A stretch of 64,000 nucleotides of DNA from Mycolicibacterium gadium (GCF_010728925.1 NZ_AP022608.1:1116001-1180000); one strand, 5' to 3'; shown: positions 32,304 through 42,925, counted from the stretch's first letter. Program-made: numbers and translations. The notes: generated by a model from the letters alone, not told the origin.

Positions 32304-32310
32304 TAGATTA
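32304..32310. promoter_or_regulatory. Shared back-to-back -10 for bioA and the acyltransferase
   Basis: TAGATTA reads as TAGATT on the plus strand (32304-32309) and TAATCT on the minus strand (32310-32305). The minus copy is seven bases before the bioA GTG; the plus copy is 11 bases before the ATG at 32321. Simultaneous use would be mutually exclusive. Confidence 0.5.
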
Positions 32311-32320
32311 TCCGTCGACC

Positions 32321-34498
32321 ATGATGACCCTCGCCCCTGCCCGGCCGGCGCCCGCCACCGACCCGGGACCACCGTCACGCGAAGCCACCGCGACAAGGCC
32401 GGCGCGCGCGTCGGAAAGCTACCGGCACGACCTCGACGGCCTCCGCGGCGTCGCGATCCTGCTCGTCGCGGTTTTCCACGTATGGTTCGGCCGCGTCTCC
32501 GGTGGTGTCGACGTCTTCCTGGCGCTGTCGGGCTTCTTCTTCGGTGGACGCCTGCTGCGCACCGCCATGACGCCCGGCGCGTCGTTGTGGCCGATGCCCG
32601 AAGTCACCCGACTGGTTCGCAGGCTGCTGCCCGCACTCGTGGTTGTCCTTGCTGCCGCCGCGGTCCTGACAATTCTCATTCAGCCCGAAACCCGTTGGGA
32701 GACCTTCGCAGACCAGAGTCTGGCAAGCCTGGGTTACTACCAGAACTGGGAATTGGCGAGCACCGCATCGGATTACCTCCGTGCCGGTGAAGCCGTGAGT
32801 CCGCTGCAGCACATCTGGTCGATGTCGGTGCAAGGCCAGTTCTACATTGCCTTCCTCGCGCTGATCTTCGGCTGCGCCTTGTTGTTTCGCCGCATCTTCG
32901 GCCGCCATATGCGGATCGCGTTCATCGCGTTGCTGAGCGCCTTGACCATCGCGTCGTTCGTGTACGCGATCTTCGCCCACAACGCCGATCAGGCCACCGC
33001 GTACTACAACAGCTTCGCCCGCGCGTGGGAGCTGCTGCTGGGCGCATTGGTCGGTGCACTGGTGACGAACCTCCGCTGGCCGATGTGGCTGCGCACGACG
33101 GCTGCGGTGATCGCGCTGGCCGCGATCCTCGCGTGCGGCGCCCTGATCGACGGAGTGCACGAGTTCCCCGGTCCCTGGGCGCTCGTGCCGGTCGGCGCGA
33201 CCATGCTGTTCATCCTGTCCGCGGCGAACCGGGTGGCCGACCCGCACACCGACGGTCGCATGCCCGCCCCCAACCGCCTGCTGGCCACCGCGCCGTTCGT
33301 CGCGCTGGGTGCGATGGCGTACTCGCTCTACCTGTGGCACTGGCCGCTGCTGATCTTCTATCTGTCCTACCTCGGACATACGCGCGTCAACTTCGTCGAG
33401 GGCGCGGTCATCCTGGTGGTGTCCGGTGTGCTGGCGTGGCTGACGACGAAGTACGTCGAGAACCCGCTGCGCTATCGCGCACCGGCCGCGTCAGCTCCAA
33501 CGGTCCCGCTGCGCGCCCGGCTGCGGAGGCCGACGATGGCCCTCGGGTCGGTGGTCGTCCTGTTGGCGGTGGCGTTGACCGCGACGTCGTTCACCTGGCG
33601 CGAGCACGTCACCATCGAACGCTCGACAGGCAAAGAGCTGACCGGACTTTCGTCGCGCGACTATCCCGGTGCCCGCGCACTCATCAACAACGCCAAGGTC
33701 CCGAAGCTGCCGATGCGCCCGACGGTGCTCGAGGCCAGAAACGACCTGCCCCGCACCACCGAGGACGGTTGCATCAGCGACTTCGACAACGTCGGTGTCA
33801 TCACCTGCAACTACGGCGATGACTCCGCGACCCGCACGATCGCACTTGCGGGCGGTTCCCACGCCGAACACTGGATCACCGCCCTCGACCTGCTCGGTCG
33901 GATGCACAATTTCAAGGTTGTCACCTACCTGAAGATGGGCTGCCCGCTGACCACGGAGGAAGTCCCGCTGGTCATGGGAGACAACCGTCCGTACCCCAAG
34001 TGTCACCAGTGGAACGAGCGGGTGATGGACAAGATTATCGCCGACCGCCCGGACTACGTGTTCACCACCGCGACGCGACCGTGGAACATCAAACCGGGCG
34101 ACGTGATGCCTGCCACATACCTTGGAATCTGGCAGACGCTGTCCGACAACAACATTCCGATTCTGGGGATGCGCGATACCCCCTGGCTGGTACGCAACGG
34201 CCAGCCGTACTTCCCCGCCGACTGCCTGGCCGACGGCGGTAACGCCATCTCCTGCGGCGTCAAACGGTCCGACGTTCTGTCGCCCCACAACCCCACCCTC
34301 GACTTCGTCGCGCGGTTCCCATTGCTCAAGCCGCTGGACATGAGCGACGCCGTGTGCCGTGAGGACATCTGTCGCGCAGTCGAGGGAAATGTGTTGCTGT
34401 ATCACGATGCCCACCACATCTCGACGACCTACATGCGCACGATGACCACCGAACTCGGACGCCAGATCGCGGCCGCCACCGGTTGGTGGGTCGACTGA
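32321..34498 (+). CDS. Membrane acyltransferase with SGNH domain (OafA/YrhL type)
   Basis: About 725 residues, equivalent to Rv1565c. The first half is an acyltransferase-3 domain with about ten membrane segments, starting [20 protein letters not shown] and [10 protein letters not shown], with [11 protein letters not shown]. The second half is an extracytoplasmic SGNH-like domain with GGSHAEHW and the C-terminal catalytic DxxH in YHDAHHIS. Such proteins O-acylate cell-envelope sugars. It is followed by treX with a one-base overlap (TGATG). ATG 32321 or 32324 are both possible. Confidence 0.9.
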   Translation: MMTLAPARPAPATDPGPPSREATATRPARASESYRHDLDGLRGVAILLVAVFHVWFGRVSGGVDVFLALSGFFFGGRLLRTAMTPGASLWPMPEVTRLVRRLLPALVVVLAAAAVLTILIQPETRWETFADQSLASLGYYQNWELASTASDYLRAGEAVSPLQHIWSMSVQGQFYIAFLALIFGCALLFRRIFGRHMRIAFIALLSALTIASFVYAIFAHNADQATAYYNSFARAWELLLGALVGALVTNLRWPMWLRTTAAVIALAAILACGALIDGVHEFPGPWALVPVGATMLFILSAANRVADPHTDGRMPAPNRLLATAPFVALGAMAYSLYLWHWPLLIFYLSYLGHTRVNFVEGAVILVVSGVLAWLTTKYVENPLRYRAPAASAPTVPLRARLRRPTMALGSVVVLLAVALTATSFTWREHVTIERSTGKELTGLSSRDYPGARALINNAKVPKLPMRPTVLEARNDLPRTTEDGCISDFDNVGVITCNYGDDSATRTIALAGGSHAEHWITALDLLGRMHNFKVVTYLKMGCPLTTEEVPLVMGDNRPYPKCHQWNERVMDKIIADRPDYVFTTATRPWNIKPGDVMPATYLGIWQTLSDNNIPILGMRDTPWLVRNGQPYFPADCLADGGNAISCGVKRSDVLSPHNPTLDFVARFPLLKPLDMSDAVCREDICRAVEGNVLLYHDAHHISTTYMRTMTTELGRQIAAATGWWVD

Positions 34499-36648
34499 TG
34501 ACATCCGGCGCTCCGGCCTCGGTACCAACCGTCTGGCCGGGTACCACGTACCCCCTCGGCGCCACCTACGACGGTGCGGGGACGAACTTCTCGCTGTTCT
34601 CGGAAATCGCCGAAAGGGTCGAGTTGTGCCTGATCGGCAAGGACGGCAGTGAGGAGCGCATCGACCTCGAAGAGGTAGACGGCTACGTTTGGCACTGCTA
34701 CCTGCCCACCGTGACCCCCGGGCAGCGTTACGGGTTCCGGGTGTACGGACCATGGGAGCCGGCGTCGGGGCATCGCTGTGACCCGAGCAAGCTGCTACTC
34801 GATCCGTACGGAAAGTCGTTCCACGGTGCCTTCGATTTCAGCCAGGCGCTGTTCTCCTATGACTTGAACGCCGACGACCCGGCGAGCGGCGGGACGCCGC
34901 CGATGGTCGACTCGCTGGGCCACACCATGACCAGTGTCGTGATCAACCCCTACTTCGACTGGGCATCCGACCGCGCGCCGCGAACGCCGTACCACCAGAC
35001 GGTCATCTACGAGGCGCACGTCAAAGGCATGACGCAAACCCATCCCGGCGTCCCCGAGGAGATGCGGGGGACGTACGCGGGACTCGCGCACCCGGTGATC
35101 ATCGACCACCTCAAGTCGCTCAACGTCACGGCGATCGAACTCATGCCGGTACACCAGTTCATGCACGACCATCGGCTGCTCGACCTCGGACTACGAAATT
35201 ACTGGGGCTACAACACCTTCGGATTTCTCGCGCCACATTATGAATACGCGGCCAACAAGCACGCCGGTGGTGCCGTTGCAGAGTTCAAGGCGATGGTGCG
35301 GACCTTCCACGAGGCCGGCATCGAGGTGATCCTCGACGTCGTCTACAACCACACCGCCGAGGGAAACCACCTCGGGCCGACGGTCAACTTCCGAGGGATC
35401 GACAACGCCGCGTACTACCGGCTGATGGACGACGACAAGCGGCTGTACCGCGACTTCACGGGCACCGGTAACAGCCTCAACCCACGGCATCCGCACACCC
35501 TGCAGTTGATCATGGACTCGCTGCGGTACTGGGTGCTGGAGATGCACGTCGACGGATTCCGGTTCGACCTGGCATCCGCGCTGGCCCGGGAATTTTTCGA
35601 AGTCGACAGGCTGAGTGCGTTCTTCGACATCATCCAGCAGGACCCGGTGATCAGTCAGGTCAAGCTGATCGCCGAACCGTGGGATGTCGGCGAGGGCGGC
35701 TACCAGGTCGGCAATTTTCCTGGTTTGTGGACCGAGTGGAATGGGAAGTATCGCGACACTGTGCGCGATTACTGGCGGGGCGAGCCCGCAACCCTCGGCG
35801 AATTCGCTTCGCGGCTGACCGGGTCGTCGGACCTCTATGAGGCGACCGGTCGGCGTCCCGGCGCGAGCATCAACTTCGTCACCTGCCACGACGGTTTCCC
35901 GCTCGCGGACCTGGTGTCCTATAACGAGAAACACAACGAGGCCAACGGCGAGGACAACCGCGACGGCGAAAGCCACAACAGGTCGTGGAACTGCGGTGTG
36001 GAGGGCCCCACCGACGATCCCGAGATCCTCGCGCTGCGGGGTAAGCAGATGCGCAACATCATGGGCACGTTGATGCTGTCGCAGGGCACCCCGATGATCT
36101 CCCACGGCGACGAGATCGGACGCACACAGCGAGGCAACAACAACGCCTATTGCCAGGACTCGGAGATCTCGTGGATGGACTGGTCGCTCTGCGAGAAGAA
36201 CGCCGACCTGCTCACCTTCACCCGCAGGGTGAGCAAGCTGCGCAAGCGGCACCCGGTGTTCCGGCGGCGACGCTTCTTCGAGGGCACGCCGATCCGCAGC
36301 GGCGACCAGGTTCGCGACATCGCATGGCTGACTCCGGCGGGCAGCGAGATGACACCGCAGGACTGGGGTTCGGGCCTGGACAAGTGCGTGGCCGTGTTCC
36401 TCAACGGTGAAGCGATCACGGCGCCCAGCGAACGGGGCGAACGCGTGGTCGACGACTCGTTCCTGCTCTGCTTCAACGCACACAGCAAGCCGGTGGAGTT
36501 CGTCGCGCCCGATCTCGGCTATGCCGCCGAGTGGACCGCGGACATCGACACCGCCGACCCCAAGGGCGACACCGACCTCGTCGTTGCTGCAGGCGAGCGA
36601 CTGACACTCGCCGCGCGGTCGCTGCTGGTGCTCCGTAAGACCGCGTAG
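34498..36648 (+). CDS. treX: Glycogen debranching enzyme (isoamylase type)
   Basis: Cleaves alpha-1,6 branches of glycogen or alpha-glucan, feeding TreY. 716 residues: N-terminal CBM48-like domain (to about 150), GH13 barrel with nucleophile Asp in FRFDLASA, acid Glu in LIAEPWDVG and Asp in [11 protein letters not shown], then a C-terminal beta domain. ATG overlaps the acyltransferase stop. First gene of treX-treY-treZ. Confidence 0.95.
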   Translation: MTSGAPASVPTVWPGTTYPLGATYDGAGTNFSLFSEIAERVELCLIGKDGSEERIDLEEVDGYVWHCYLPTVTPGQRYGFRVYGPWEPASGHRCDPSKLLLDPYGKSFHGAFDFSQALFSYDLNADDPASGGTPPMVDSLGHTMTSVVINPYFDWASDRAPRTPYHQTVIYEAHVKGMTQTHPGVPEEMRGTYAGLAHPVIIDHLKSLNVTAIELMPVHQFMHDHRLLDLGLRNYWGYNTFGFLAPHYEYAANKHAGGAVAEFKAMVRTFHEAGIEVILDVVYNHTAEGNHLGPTVNFRGIDNAAYYRLMDDDKRLYRDFTGTGNSLNPRHPHTLQLIMDSLRYWVLEMHVDGFRFDLASALAREFFEVDRLSAFFDIIQQDPVISQVKLIAEPWDVGEGGYQVGNFPGLWTEWNGKYRDTVRDYWRGEPATLGEFASRLTGSSDLYEATGRRPGASINFVTCHDGFPLADLVSYNEKHNEANGEDNRDGESHNRSWNCGVEGPTDDPEILALRGKQMRNIMGTLMLSQGTPMISHGDEIGRTQRGNNNAYCQDSEISWMDWSLCEKNADLLTFTRRVSKLRKRHPVFRRRRFFEGTPIRSGDQVRDIAWLTPAGSEMTPQDWGSGLDKCVAVFLNGEAITAPSERGERVVDDSFLLCFNAHSKPVEFVAPDLGYAAEWTADIDTADPKGDTDLVVAAGERLTLAARSLLVLRKTA

Positions 36649-36651
36649 CTC

Positions 36652-38859
36652 ATGCATCCACTCTCTACGTACCGACTCCAAATGCGCGGTGACTGTTTCA
36701 CATTCGCCGATGCGGAGAATCACCTCGACTACTTCGAGGCGCTCGGCGTTTCCCACCTCTATCTGTCGCCGATCCTCACCGCCGCCGAAGGTTCGACACA
36801 CGGCTACGACGTCACCGACCCACTGACCGTCTCGGCCGCGCTCGGTGGTGCTGACGGTTTGGCCCGATTGTCGGCGGCGGCACGGTCGCGCGGCATCGGG
36901 CTCGTCATCGACATCGTCCCCAATCACGTCGGCGTGGACGATCCGCAGCAGAACCAGTGGTGGCTGGATGTGCTGACGCGCGGCCGTGATTCGCCGTACT
37001 CCTCCTACTTCGACATCGACTGGGACCTGGATCCCGAGGGCCGCATCGTGCTGCCGGTGCTGGGCGAGGACGGCGACGACCCGCCGCCGGGCTTCCCCGC
37101 CGACAGCACGCACTACCGAGCGATCGGCTGGCGCAACGGCATCTGCGGGTATCGGCGCTTCTTCTCCATCACGTCGCTGGCCGGCCTGCGTCAGGAGGAC
37201 CGCGCCGTCTTCGACGCGACGCACGCCGAGGTCAAGCGCTGGTTCGACGAAGGGCTTGTCGACGGTATCCGGATCGACCACCCCGACGGATTATCCAATC
37301 CCGCAGGTTATCTCGGATGGCTGCGCGAACTCGTCGGACCGCAGGCATGGATCGTCGTCGAGAAGATCCTCGCCGTCGACGAACCGCTGGAACCCACGTT
37401 GCCTGTCGACGGCACCACCGGCTACGACGCGCTGCGCGAAATCGGCGGCATATTCGTCGACCCCGCCGGAGCGGGCGCCCTGACCGGTCTCTTCGACTCC
37501 GCTGGGCAGGCCTACCGCTCGATCCCCGCACTGGCCGCCGAGCTCAAGGTCCAGGCCGTCACCGACACGCTCAAGAGCGAACTGGCGCGGCTGTGCCGCA
37601 CGATCACGGCCGCGACCGGCGCCGACCACCCCGATGTACCCATCGCCGTGGCGACGCTGCTCAGTCACATCGAGGTCTACCGCTCCGACTATCGCGGGCT
37701 GTCGCTGGTACTGCCGATCGCCTTCGCCGATGCCGCCGCCGAACGGCCCGAGCTTGCACCCGCTTTCGCTATCATCGCGTCCGCCCTGGCCCTCAGCACC
37801 GAGACCGACGTGCGGCTGCAGCAACTGTGTGGTGCGGCGACGGCGAAGTCGATGGAGGACTGCCTGTTCTATCGCGACGCGCGGCTGGTCTCGCTGAACG
37901 AGGTCGGTGGCGAACCGCAGCGCTTCGGTGTCAGCGTCGCCGAGTTCCATCAGCGTGCCGCGGTGCGCGCGCAGATGTGGCCGCACGCCATGGTCGCCTT
38001 GACGACCCACGACACCAAGCGCGGCGAGGATGTGCGCGCGCGCATCGGAGTGCTGTCGCAGGTACCGGCGCTGTGGGCGGAGCTGGCCGGGAAGTGGGCG
38101 CTGGCCACCCCACCACCGGATGCCGCGACGGGACTGTTCTTGCTGCAGAACATGTTCGGAGTGTGGCCCGTCGACGGCACCATCGGCGCCGAGTTACGCG
38201 AACGGCTGCACGCCTACGCAGAGAAGGCCATCAGGGAGGCCGGGACGCACACCACCTGGAACGAGCCGAACGACGATTTCGAGTCCGCGGTTCACACCTG
38301 GATCGACGCCGTACTGGACGGCCCCGTCGGTGCCGAGATGACGTCGCTGGTGGCACGCATTGACCTGCATGCGCGCAGCGACGCCCTTGGCCAGAAGCTG
38401 ATCGCACTCACCGCGCCCGGCGTTCCGGACATCTATCAGGGCACCGAGTTGTGGGAGGACAGCCTCGTCGACCCCGACAATCGCCGGCCGGTGGACTACA
38501 CAACGCGTGCGCACGCACTGCAGGTGTTGCGGCATCCGAAGATTCGGGTCGTGGCCGCGGCGTTGCAGCTGCGGCGGCAGCGCGCCGCCAGCTTCAGCGA
38601 CGGTGGCTACACACCGGTGCGGGCCGACGGCCCAGCAGCCGACCATCTGGTGGGATTTCTTCGCGGCGACGACGTGCTGACCGCCGTCAGCCGGCACACG
38701 GTGCAGCTGTCGGAAACCGGTTGGGACGACACCGCATTGGAGTTGCCCGGCGGGCAGTGGACCGATCGCATCTCGGGAGCGCGATTCAGCGGCAGGGTGC
38801 TCGCCGTCGAGTTGTTCGCGGAACTGCCCGTTGCCCTGCTGGAGCGCAGCGATGGCTGA
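36652..38859 (+). CDS. treY: Maltooligosyl trehalose synthase
   Basis: Turns the reducing-end alpha-1,4 link of maltooligosaccharides into alpha,alpha-1,1. 735 residues (slightly shorter than the roughly 765 of M. tuberculosis). GH13_26 motifs: DIVPNHVG, DGIRIDHPDG (nucleophile Asp), VVEKIL (acid Glu), TTHDTKRGEDVRARI and PDIYQGTELW. It starts three bases after treX and its end overlaps treZ by eight bases. Confidence 0.95.
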   Translation: MHPLSTYRLQMRGDCFTFADAENHLDYFEALGVSHLYLSPILTAAEGSTHGYDVTDPLTVSAALGGADGLARLSAAARSRGIGLVIDIVPNHVGVDDPQQNQWWLDVLTRGRDSPYSSYFDIDWDLDPEGRIVLPVLGEDGDDPPPGFPADSTHYRAIGWRNGICGYRRFFSITSLAGLRQEDRAVFDATHAEVKRWFDEGLVDGIRIDHPDGLSNPAGYLGWLRELVGPQAWIVVEKILAVDEPLEPTLPVDGTTGYDALREIGGIFVDPAGAGALTGLFDSAGQAYRSIPALAAELKVQAVTDTLKSELARLCRTITAATGADHPDVPIAVATLLSHIEVYRSDYRGLSLVLPIAFADAAAERPELAPAFAIIASALALSTETDVRLQQLCGAATAKSMEDCLFYRDARLVSLNEVGGEPQRFGVSVAEFHQRAAVRAQMWPHAMVALTTHDTKRGEDVRARIGVLSQVPALWAELAGKWALATPPPDAATGLFLLQNMFGVWPVDGTIGAELRERLHAYAEKAIREAGTHTTWNEPNDDFESAVHTWIDAVLDGPVGAEMTSLVARIDLHARSDALGQKLIALTAPGVPDIYQGTELWEDSLVDPDNRRPVDYTTRAHALQVLRHPKIRVVAAALQLRRQRAASFSDGGYTPVRADGPAADHLVGFLRGDDVLTAVSRHTVQLSETGWDDTALELPGGQWTDRISGARFSGRVLAVELFAELPVALLERSDG

Positions 38860-40579
38860 ATTCACGGTGTGGGCGCCCATTCCCGAGCGGGTTCGGGTCG
38901 ACGTGGACGGCACCCTGCACGAGATGACCGGATCGGCCGACGGGTGGTGGCGTGCTGACGTCGACGCCGGCACCGGGGCACGCTACGGTTTCGTCCTCGA
39001 CGACGACCCGACAGTCCTGCCGGATCCGCGGTCCCCACGTCAGCCCGATGGTGTACATGCCCGATCGGCGCTCTGGCAGCCCGACCCCAGCGCATGGACC
39101 GACGGTGACTGGGCCGGCGCATCGATCGAAGGCAGGGTGATTTACGAACTCCACATCGGGACGTTCACGCCGGGCGCGACGTTCGATTCGGCGATCGAGA
39201 AGCTGGACTATCTGGTGGATCTCGGCGTCGAGTTCGTCGAAGTCATGCCCGTGAACGCCTTCGGCGGAACGCACGGCTGGGGCTACGACGGCGTGCTGTG
39301 GTACGCGGTGCACGAACCGTACGGCGGGCCCGACGCGCTGGTTCGCTTCATCGACGCATGCCACGGGCGCGGACTCGGTGTGCTGATCGACGCGGTGTTC
39401 AACCACCTCGGGCCGTCGGGGAATTACCTGCCGCGGTTCGGTCCCTACCTTTCCTCAGGCAGCAACCCGTGGGGCGAGTCGATCAACATCAGCGGGCCGG
39501 ACGCCGACGAAGTGCGGACCTACATCCTGGACTGCGCATTGCGCTGGATGCGCGACTTCCACGCCGACGGTCTGCGCCTCGACGCCGTACACGCCCTCGT
39601 CGACACCACGGCCATTCACATTCTCGAGGAGCTGTCCGCCGAAACCGACGCGCTGGCTGAGGAGTTGGGCCGGCCACTGTCACTGATCGCCGAAAGCGAC
39701 CTCAACGATCCTCGACTGATCACCCCGCGCGACCACGGTGGCTTGGGCATGACCGCACAGTGGGACGACGACATCCACCACGCCATCCACGCCGCCGTCT
39801 CGGGCGAACAGCAGGGCTACTACTCGGATTTCGGTTCGGTGGAAACGCTGGCGCAGACGTTGCGGCACGGGTACTTCCACGCAGGCACGTACTCGTCGTT
39901 CCGGCACCGGCGACATGGCCGCCCGCTGGATACGGCGACGATTCCGGCGACCCGGCTGCTCGCCTACACGCTGACCCATGATCAGGTGGGTAATCGGGCG
40001 TGCGGCGATCGCCCCTCGCAGAACCTCACCTTCGGCCAGCTGGCGGTCAAGGCTGCGCTTGTACTCGGATCTCCCTACACCGGAATGCTTTTCATGGGTG
40101 AGGAATGGGGCTCGTCGTCGCCTTTCCAATTCTTCACCTCACACCCCGAGCCGGAATTGGCCAGAGCCACCGCCGAGGGTCGCAAACGCGAGTTCGCCGA
40201 GCACGGGTGGGATGCAGATGAGATCCCCGATCCTCAGGACCTCGCCACCTACGAACGTTCCAAGCTGAAGTGGCAAGAGATCGACGAGGGCGAACACGGC
40301 CGGCTGCGTCACGTGTACCGGCAGCTGATCTCGTTGCGGCACAACGAACCCGACCTTGCCGATCCGTGGTTGGACAACATGCAGGTCGACTACGACGAGG
40401 ATCGGCGGTGGATCGTGATGCAGCGCGGGTCGCTGGCCATAGCGTGCAACCTCGGGGCCGAGGCCGTCGAAGTTCCCATCGCCGGCGAGGTGGTGCTGGC
40501 GTGGGATGAGCCGGCGGCCGTCGACGCGAATTCGACGTGGTTGCCCGCTCGATCGTTCGCGATCCTTCGTCGTTCCTAG
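38852..40579 (+). CDS. treZ: Maltooligosyl trehalose trehalohydrolase
   Basis: Releases trehalose from maltooligosyl-trehalose. 575 residues from the ATG at 38852 (MAEFTVWAPIPERV). N-terminal CBM48-like domain, then GH13 motifs DGLRLDAVHAL, LIAESDLND and THDQVGNR, and EEWGSSSPFQFF typical of TreZ. The stop TAG lies in a CTAG shared with the ilvA stop on the other strand. Confidence 0.95.
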   Translation: MAEFTVWAPIPERVRVDVDGTLHEMTGSADGWWRADVDAGTGARYGFVLDDDPTVLPDPRSPRQPDGVHARSALWQPDPSAWTDGDWAGASIEGRVIYELHIGTFTPGATFDSAIEKLDYLVDLGVEFVEVMPVNAFGGTHGWGYDGVLWYAVHEPYGGPDALVRFIDACHGRGLGVLIDAVFNHLGPSGNYLPRFGPYLSSGSNPWGESINISGPDADEVRTYILDCALRWMRDFHADGLRLDAVHALVDTTAIHILEELSAETDALAEELGRPLSLIAESDLNDPRLITPRDHGGLGMTAQWDDDIHHAIHAAVSGEQQGYYSDFGSVETLAQTLRHGYFHAGTYSSFRHRRHGRPLDTATIPATRLLAYTLTHDQVGNRACGDRPSQNLTFGQLAVKAALVLGSPYTGMLFMGEEWGSSSPFQFFTSHPEPELARATAEGRKREFAEHGWDADEIPDPQDLATYERSKLKWQEIDEGEHGRLRHVYRQLISLRHNEPDLADPWLDNMQVDYDEDRRWIVMQRGSLAIACNLGAEAVEVPIAGEVVLAWDEPAAVDANSTWLPARSFAILRRS

Positions 40580-41868
40580 AGCAGGTAGCGATACGCAGGC
40601 GAGCCGGGCTCCAACGTTTCGACGTGAATATCGGACGCCTTCATCCGCTCGAGGAGACCGTCGAAGTCGGTGGCCGAACCGAGTTCGATACCCACCAGCG
40701 CCTCACCGGTTTCGCGGTTGTTGCGCTTGACGTATTCGAATAGCGTGATGTCGTCGTTGGGGCCGAGCACCGTGTCGAGGAACCGCCGCAACGCACCCGG
40801 CTCCTGCGGGAAGTCGACCAGGAAGTAGTGCTTGAGCCCGAGGTGCACCAGCGAGCGTTCCAGCACCTCGCCGTAGCGGGACACGTCGTTGTTGCCTCCC
40901 GAGATCACGCACACCACAGTCGATCCGGGCTCCAGCCGCGCCTCGAGCAGGGCGGCCACGGACAGCGCGCCCGCGGGCTCGACGATGATGCCCTCGTTCT
41001 GATAGAGGTCGAGCATTGCGGTGCAGATTGCGCCCTCGTCGGCGGTGGTGATCGAAACCATGTCTCCCGCCGCGGCCAGGACCGCGTAGGTCAGCGTGCC
41101 CGCCCGGTTCACCGCCGCGCCGTCCACGAACTGGTCGACATGCTCGAGGGTCACCGGCTGCCCGGCGGCCAGGGCGGCGATCATCGACGCCGCACCTGCC
41201 GGCTCGACGCCGAGCACCGACGTGTTCCTGGTGCGTTCGGCCAGATAGGTGGTGATGCCGGCGATGCAGCCGCCGCCGCCGACCGGAACGATGACCAGAT
41301 CCGGTTCGTCGTCGAGCTGGTCGAGAATCTCGGTGGCGATCGTGCCTTGCCCCGCCATCGTGCGCAGATCGTCGTACGGCGGGACCAGCGTTGCTCCGGA
41401 GCGCGCGATGTCGTCCAGCGCCGCTGCCGCGGCCTCGTCGTAGGTATGGCCCGTCACGATCAGCTCGATGAACTCGCGCCCGTGATATCGGATGCGATCT
41501 CGCTTCTGCTTGGGCGTGTTACCCGGCACATAGACCCGGCCGCGGATACCCATCGAGCGGCAGGCCATCGCGAAGCCCTGCGCGTGGTTGCCCGCCGACG
41601 AGCACACGACACCGGCAGCGATCTCCTCGGCCGACAGCTGCATGAGAAGGTTGTGGGCGCCACGCAACTTGTACGACCGCACCGCCTGCTGATCTTCGCG
41701 CTTCAGGTAGACGTTCGCGCCGGTGGCCTCCGACAGTCGCTCGCTGAACTGCAGCGGGCTCCGCAGGACCACATCGGAGATGCGCTGAGCGGCCGCATCG
41801 ATGTCGGCCGCCGAAATCGGATTGATCAGCGGCGTCCTTCGGGAATCCTGACTCAGTTCGGCGGACAC
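40576..41868 (-). CDS. ilvA: Threonine dehydratase
   Basis: PLP enzyme giving 2-oxobutanoate for isoleucine. 430 residues; PLP Lys67 in RSYKLRGAHN, SSAGNHAQG, GGGGCIAG. A single C-terminal ACT-like regulatory domain (about 340-430, HYFLVDFPQEPGALRRFL) is typical of the shorter actinobacterial form with isoleucine feedback. GTG start. Confidence 0.95.
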   Translation of the reverse strand: MSAELSQDSRRTPLINPISAADIDAAAQRISDVVLRSPLQFSERLSEATGANVYLKREDQQAVRSYKLRGAHNLLMQLSAEEIAAGVVCSSAGNHAQGFAMACRSMGIRGRVYVPGNTPKQKRDRIRYHGREFIELIVTGHTYDEAAAAALDDIARSGATLVPPYDDLRTMAGQGTIATEILDQLDDEPDLVIVPVGGGGCIAGITTYLAERTRNTSVLGVEPAGAASMIAALAAGQPVTLEHVDQFVDGAAVNRAGTLTYAVLAAAGDMVSITTADEGAICTAMLDLYQNEGIIVEPAGALSVAALLEARLEPGSTVVCVISGGNNDVSRYGEVLERSLVHLGLKHYFLVDFPQEPGALRRFLDTVLGPNDDITLFEYVKRNNRETGEALVGIELGSATDFDGLLERMKASDIHVETLEPGSPAYRYLL

Positions 41869-41913
41869 CGATCAATGGTGCCACCTACCTAGCCGTTCTC
41901 CGAAATGGACCCG

Positions 41914-42351
41914 TTAGCCAACCGGCGTCAACACGAACACCGGGATCTGCCGGTCGGTCTTGGTTTGGTACTCCGCATAGTCGGGCCACGCCTCGACCGC
42001 GCGCTCCCACCAGAGCGCCTTTTCGTCGCCGAAGACCTCGCGAGCCTCGTAATCCCTCGTCACGGCGCCGTCCTGCAGTTCGACGCGTGGGTGCGCCTTG
42101 ACGTTGAAGTACCAGACCGGGTTCTTCGGCGCACCGCCCAACGATGCGACAACCGCGTACTGGCCATCGTGTTCGACCCGCATGAGCGGGGTTTTCCGGA
42201 TCTTGCCGGTCTTCGCGCCGACCGTGGTCAGCAGGATGAGGGGCTTGTCCTTCATCTCGATGCCCTCGGTGCTGCCTGTTTGCATGATCTTGTCGGCGTG
42301 GTCGCGGACCCAATCCCACGGACTGGCCTCGTATTCTCCGGAAAGTGGCAT
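41914..42351 (-). CDS. Deazaflavin (F420)-dependent nitroreductase family protein
   Basis: 145 residues, like Rv1558 and related to Ddn. Signature [19 protein letters not shown] binds the F420 phosphate; [16 protein letters not shown] and a C-terminal [10 protein letters not shown] are also typical. Probably reduces quinones or similar with F420H2. TAAGCT lies seven bases before the ATG, and no ribosome site is seen. Confidence 0.9.
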   Translation of the reverse strand: MPLSGEYEASPWDWVRDHADKIMQTGSTEGIEMKDKPLILLTTVGAKTGKIRKTPLMRVEHDGQYAVVASLGGAPKNPVWYFNVKAHPRVELQDGAVTRDYEAREVFGDEKALWWERAVEAWPDYAEYQTKTDRQIPVFVLTPVG

Positions 42352-42358
42352 GTCAGAC

Positions 42359-42364
42359 AGCTTA
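42359..42364 (-). promoter_or_regulatory. -10 hexamer for the 42351 gene (leaderless pattern)
   Basis: TAAGCT on the minus strand, seven bases before the ATG at 42351. Confidence 0.45.
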
Positions 42365-42429
42365 GGCCGACTAGAAAAAGTGAGTCACCTCATCCGGCGT
42401 TTCGGTTGCCCGAAAACTCGCTTACGAGC

Positions 42430-42435
42430 TATCGT
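42430..42435 (+). promoter_or_regulatory. -10 hexamer for the 42442 gene (leaderless pattern)
   Basis: TATCGT, six bases before the ATG at 42442. This helps support an otherwise short gene. Confidence 0.45.
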
Positions 42436-42441
42436 CAAACT

Positions 42442-42636
42442 ATGACCGTGCGCGACCAAGTGAGCATCGCCGGAGTCCCCTGGCCGGTGTACAAGGTGCT
42501 CGCCCTGGCTGTGGCGGCAATAGTGCTCGTCATCGTTGCCGTCGCAACGGCAAGCGCTGCACCGGCGGTGCTGGCCGCAGCGGCCGCAGGCACCGTGGTG
42601 TGGCTGGGCCTCGGTGCCTTCCAATCGACTGACTGA
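42442..42636 (+). CDS. Small two-segment membrane protein
   Basis: 64 residues, with two membrane segments (about 16-36 and 39-58) joined by a short alanine-rich turn. Function unknown. Supported by a TATCGT box at leaderless distance and by a strong hairpin 12 bases after its stop. It is shorter than the open frame it sits in, but the upstream part is antisense to the 41914-42351 gene. Confidence 0.65.
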   Translation: MTVRDQVSIAGVPWPVYKVLALAVAAIVLVIVAVATASAAPAVLAAAAAGTVVWLGLGAFQSTD

Positions 42637-42648
42637 CCTGCTGACAAA

Positions 42649-42676
42649 TCAGGCCCTCCCCGAAGGGAGGGTCTGA
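42649..42676. terminator. Strong hairpin, probable bidirectional terminator
   Basis: Stem TCAGGCCCTCCC / GGGAGGGTCTGA (12 pairs, one G-T) closed by a CGAA loop. It lies between the ends of two convergent small genes (42636 and 42689). There is no long T-run, as is common in mycobacteria. Confidence 0.7.
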
Positions 42677-42688
42677 CTCGTATCTGGA

Positions 42689-42925
42689 TCAGCGGTGATA
42701 GCCCGGGACCTTGGCCTCGACGCGCGCCACACCGTGCAGGTGGTGCGCAGGCGCGGGGTGGGCCTTGACGACGGGCGCGTACGAGTAGCCCGGGCCGCTC
42801 GGTGCGGTCGAGGTGGCCGCGTTGGCCATCCCCGCCATACCCAGGCCGGCTGCGCCGATGATGCCGGCCGACATGATCGGCAGTGCGATGAATCGGGCGA
42901 TCCGGGAGTTGATGTTGGTGGTCAT
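42689..42925 (-). CDS. Small secreted protein
   Basis: 78 residues. The N-terminal signal peptide has a basic start (NSRIARF), a hydrophobic core and a likely cleavage after AGMANA (about residue 36). The mature part is about 42 residues, rich in Pro, His, Val and Tyr (GYSYAPVVKAHPAPAHH) and ends GYHR. No cysteines or lipobox. Function unknown. Upstream is a 136-base non-coding stretch. Confidence 0.78.
   Translation of the reverse strand: MTTNINSRIARFIALPIMSAGIIGAAGLGMAGMANAATSTAPSGPGYSYAPVVKAHPAPAHHLHGVARVEAKVPGYHR

Noticed and set aside
35191..37281. 696-codon minus-strand open frame opposite treX/treY
   Set aside because: Same reason: both sense genes carry intact GH13 motifs across the whole stretch.
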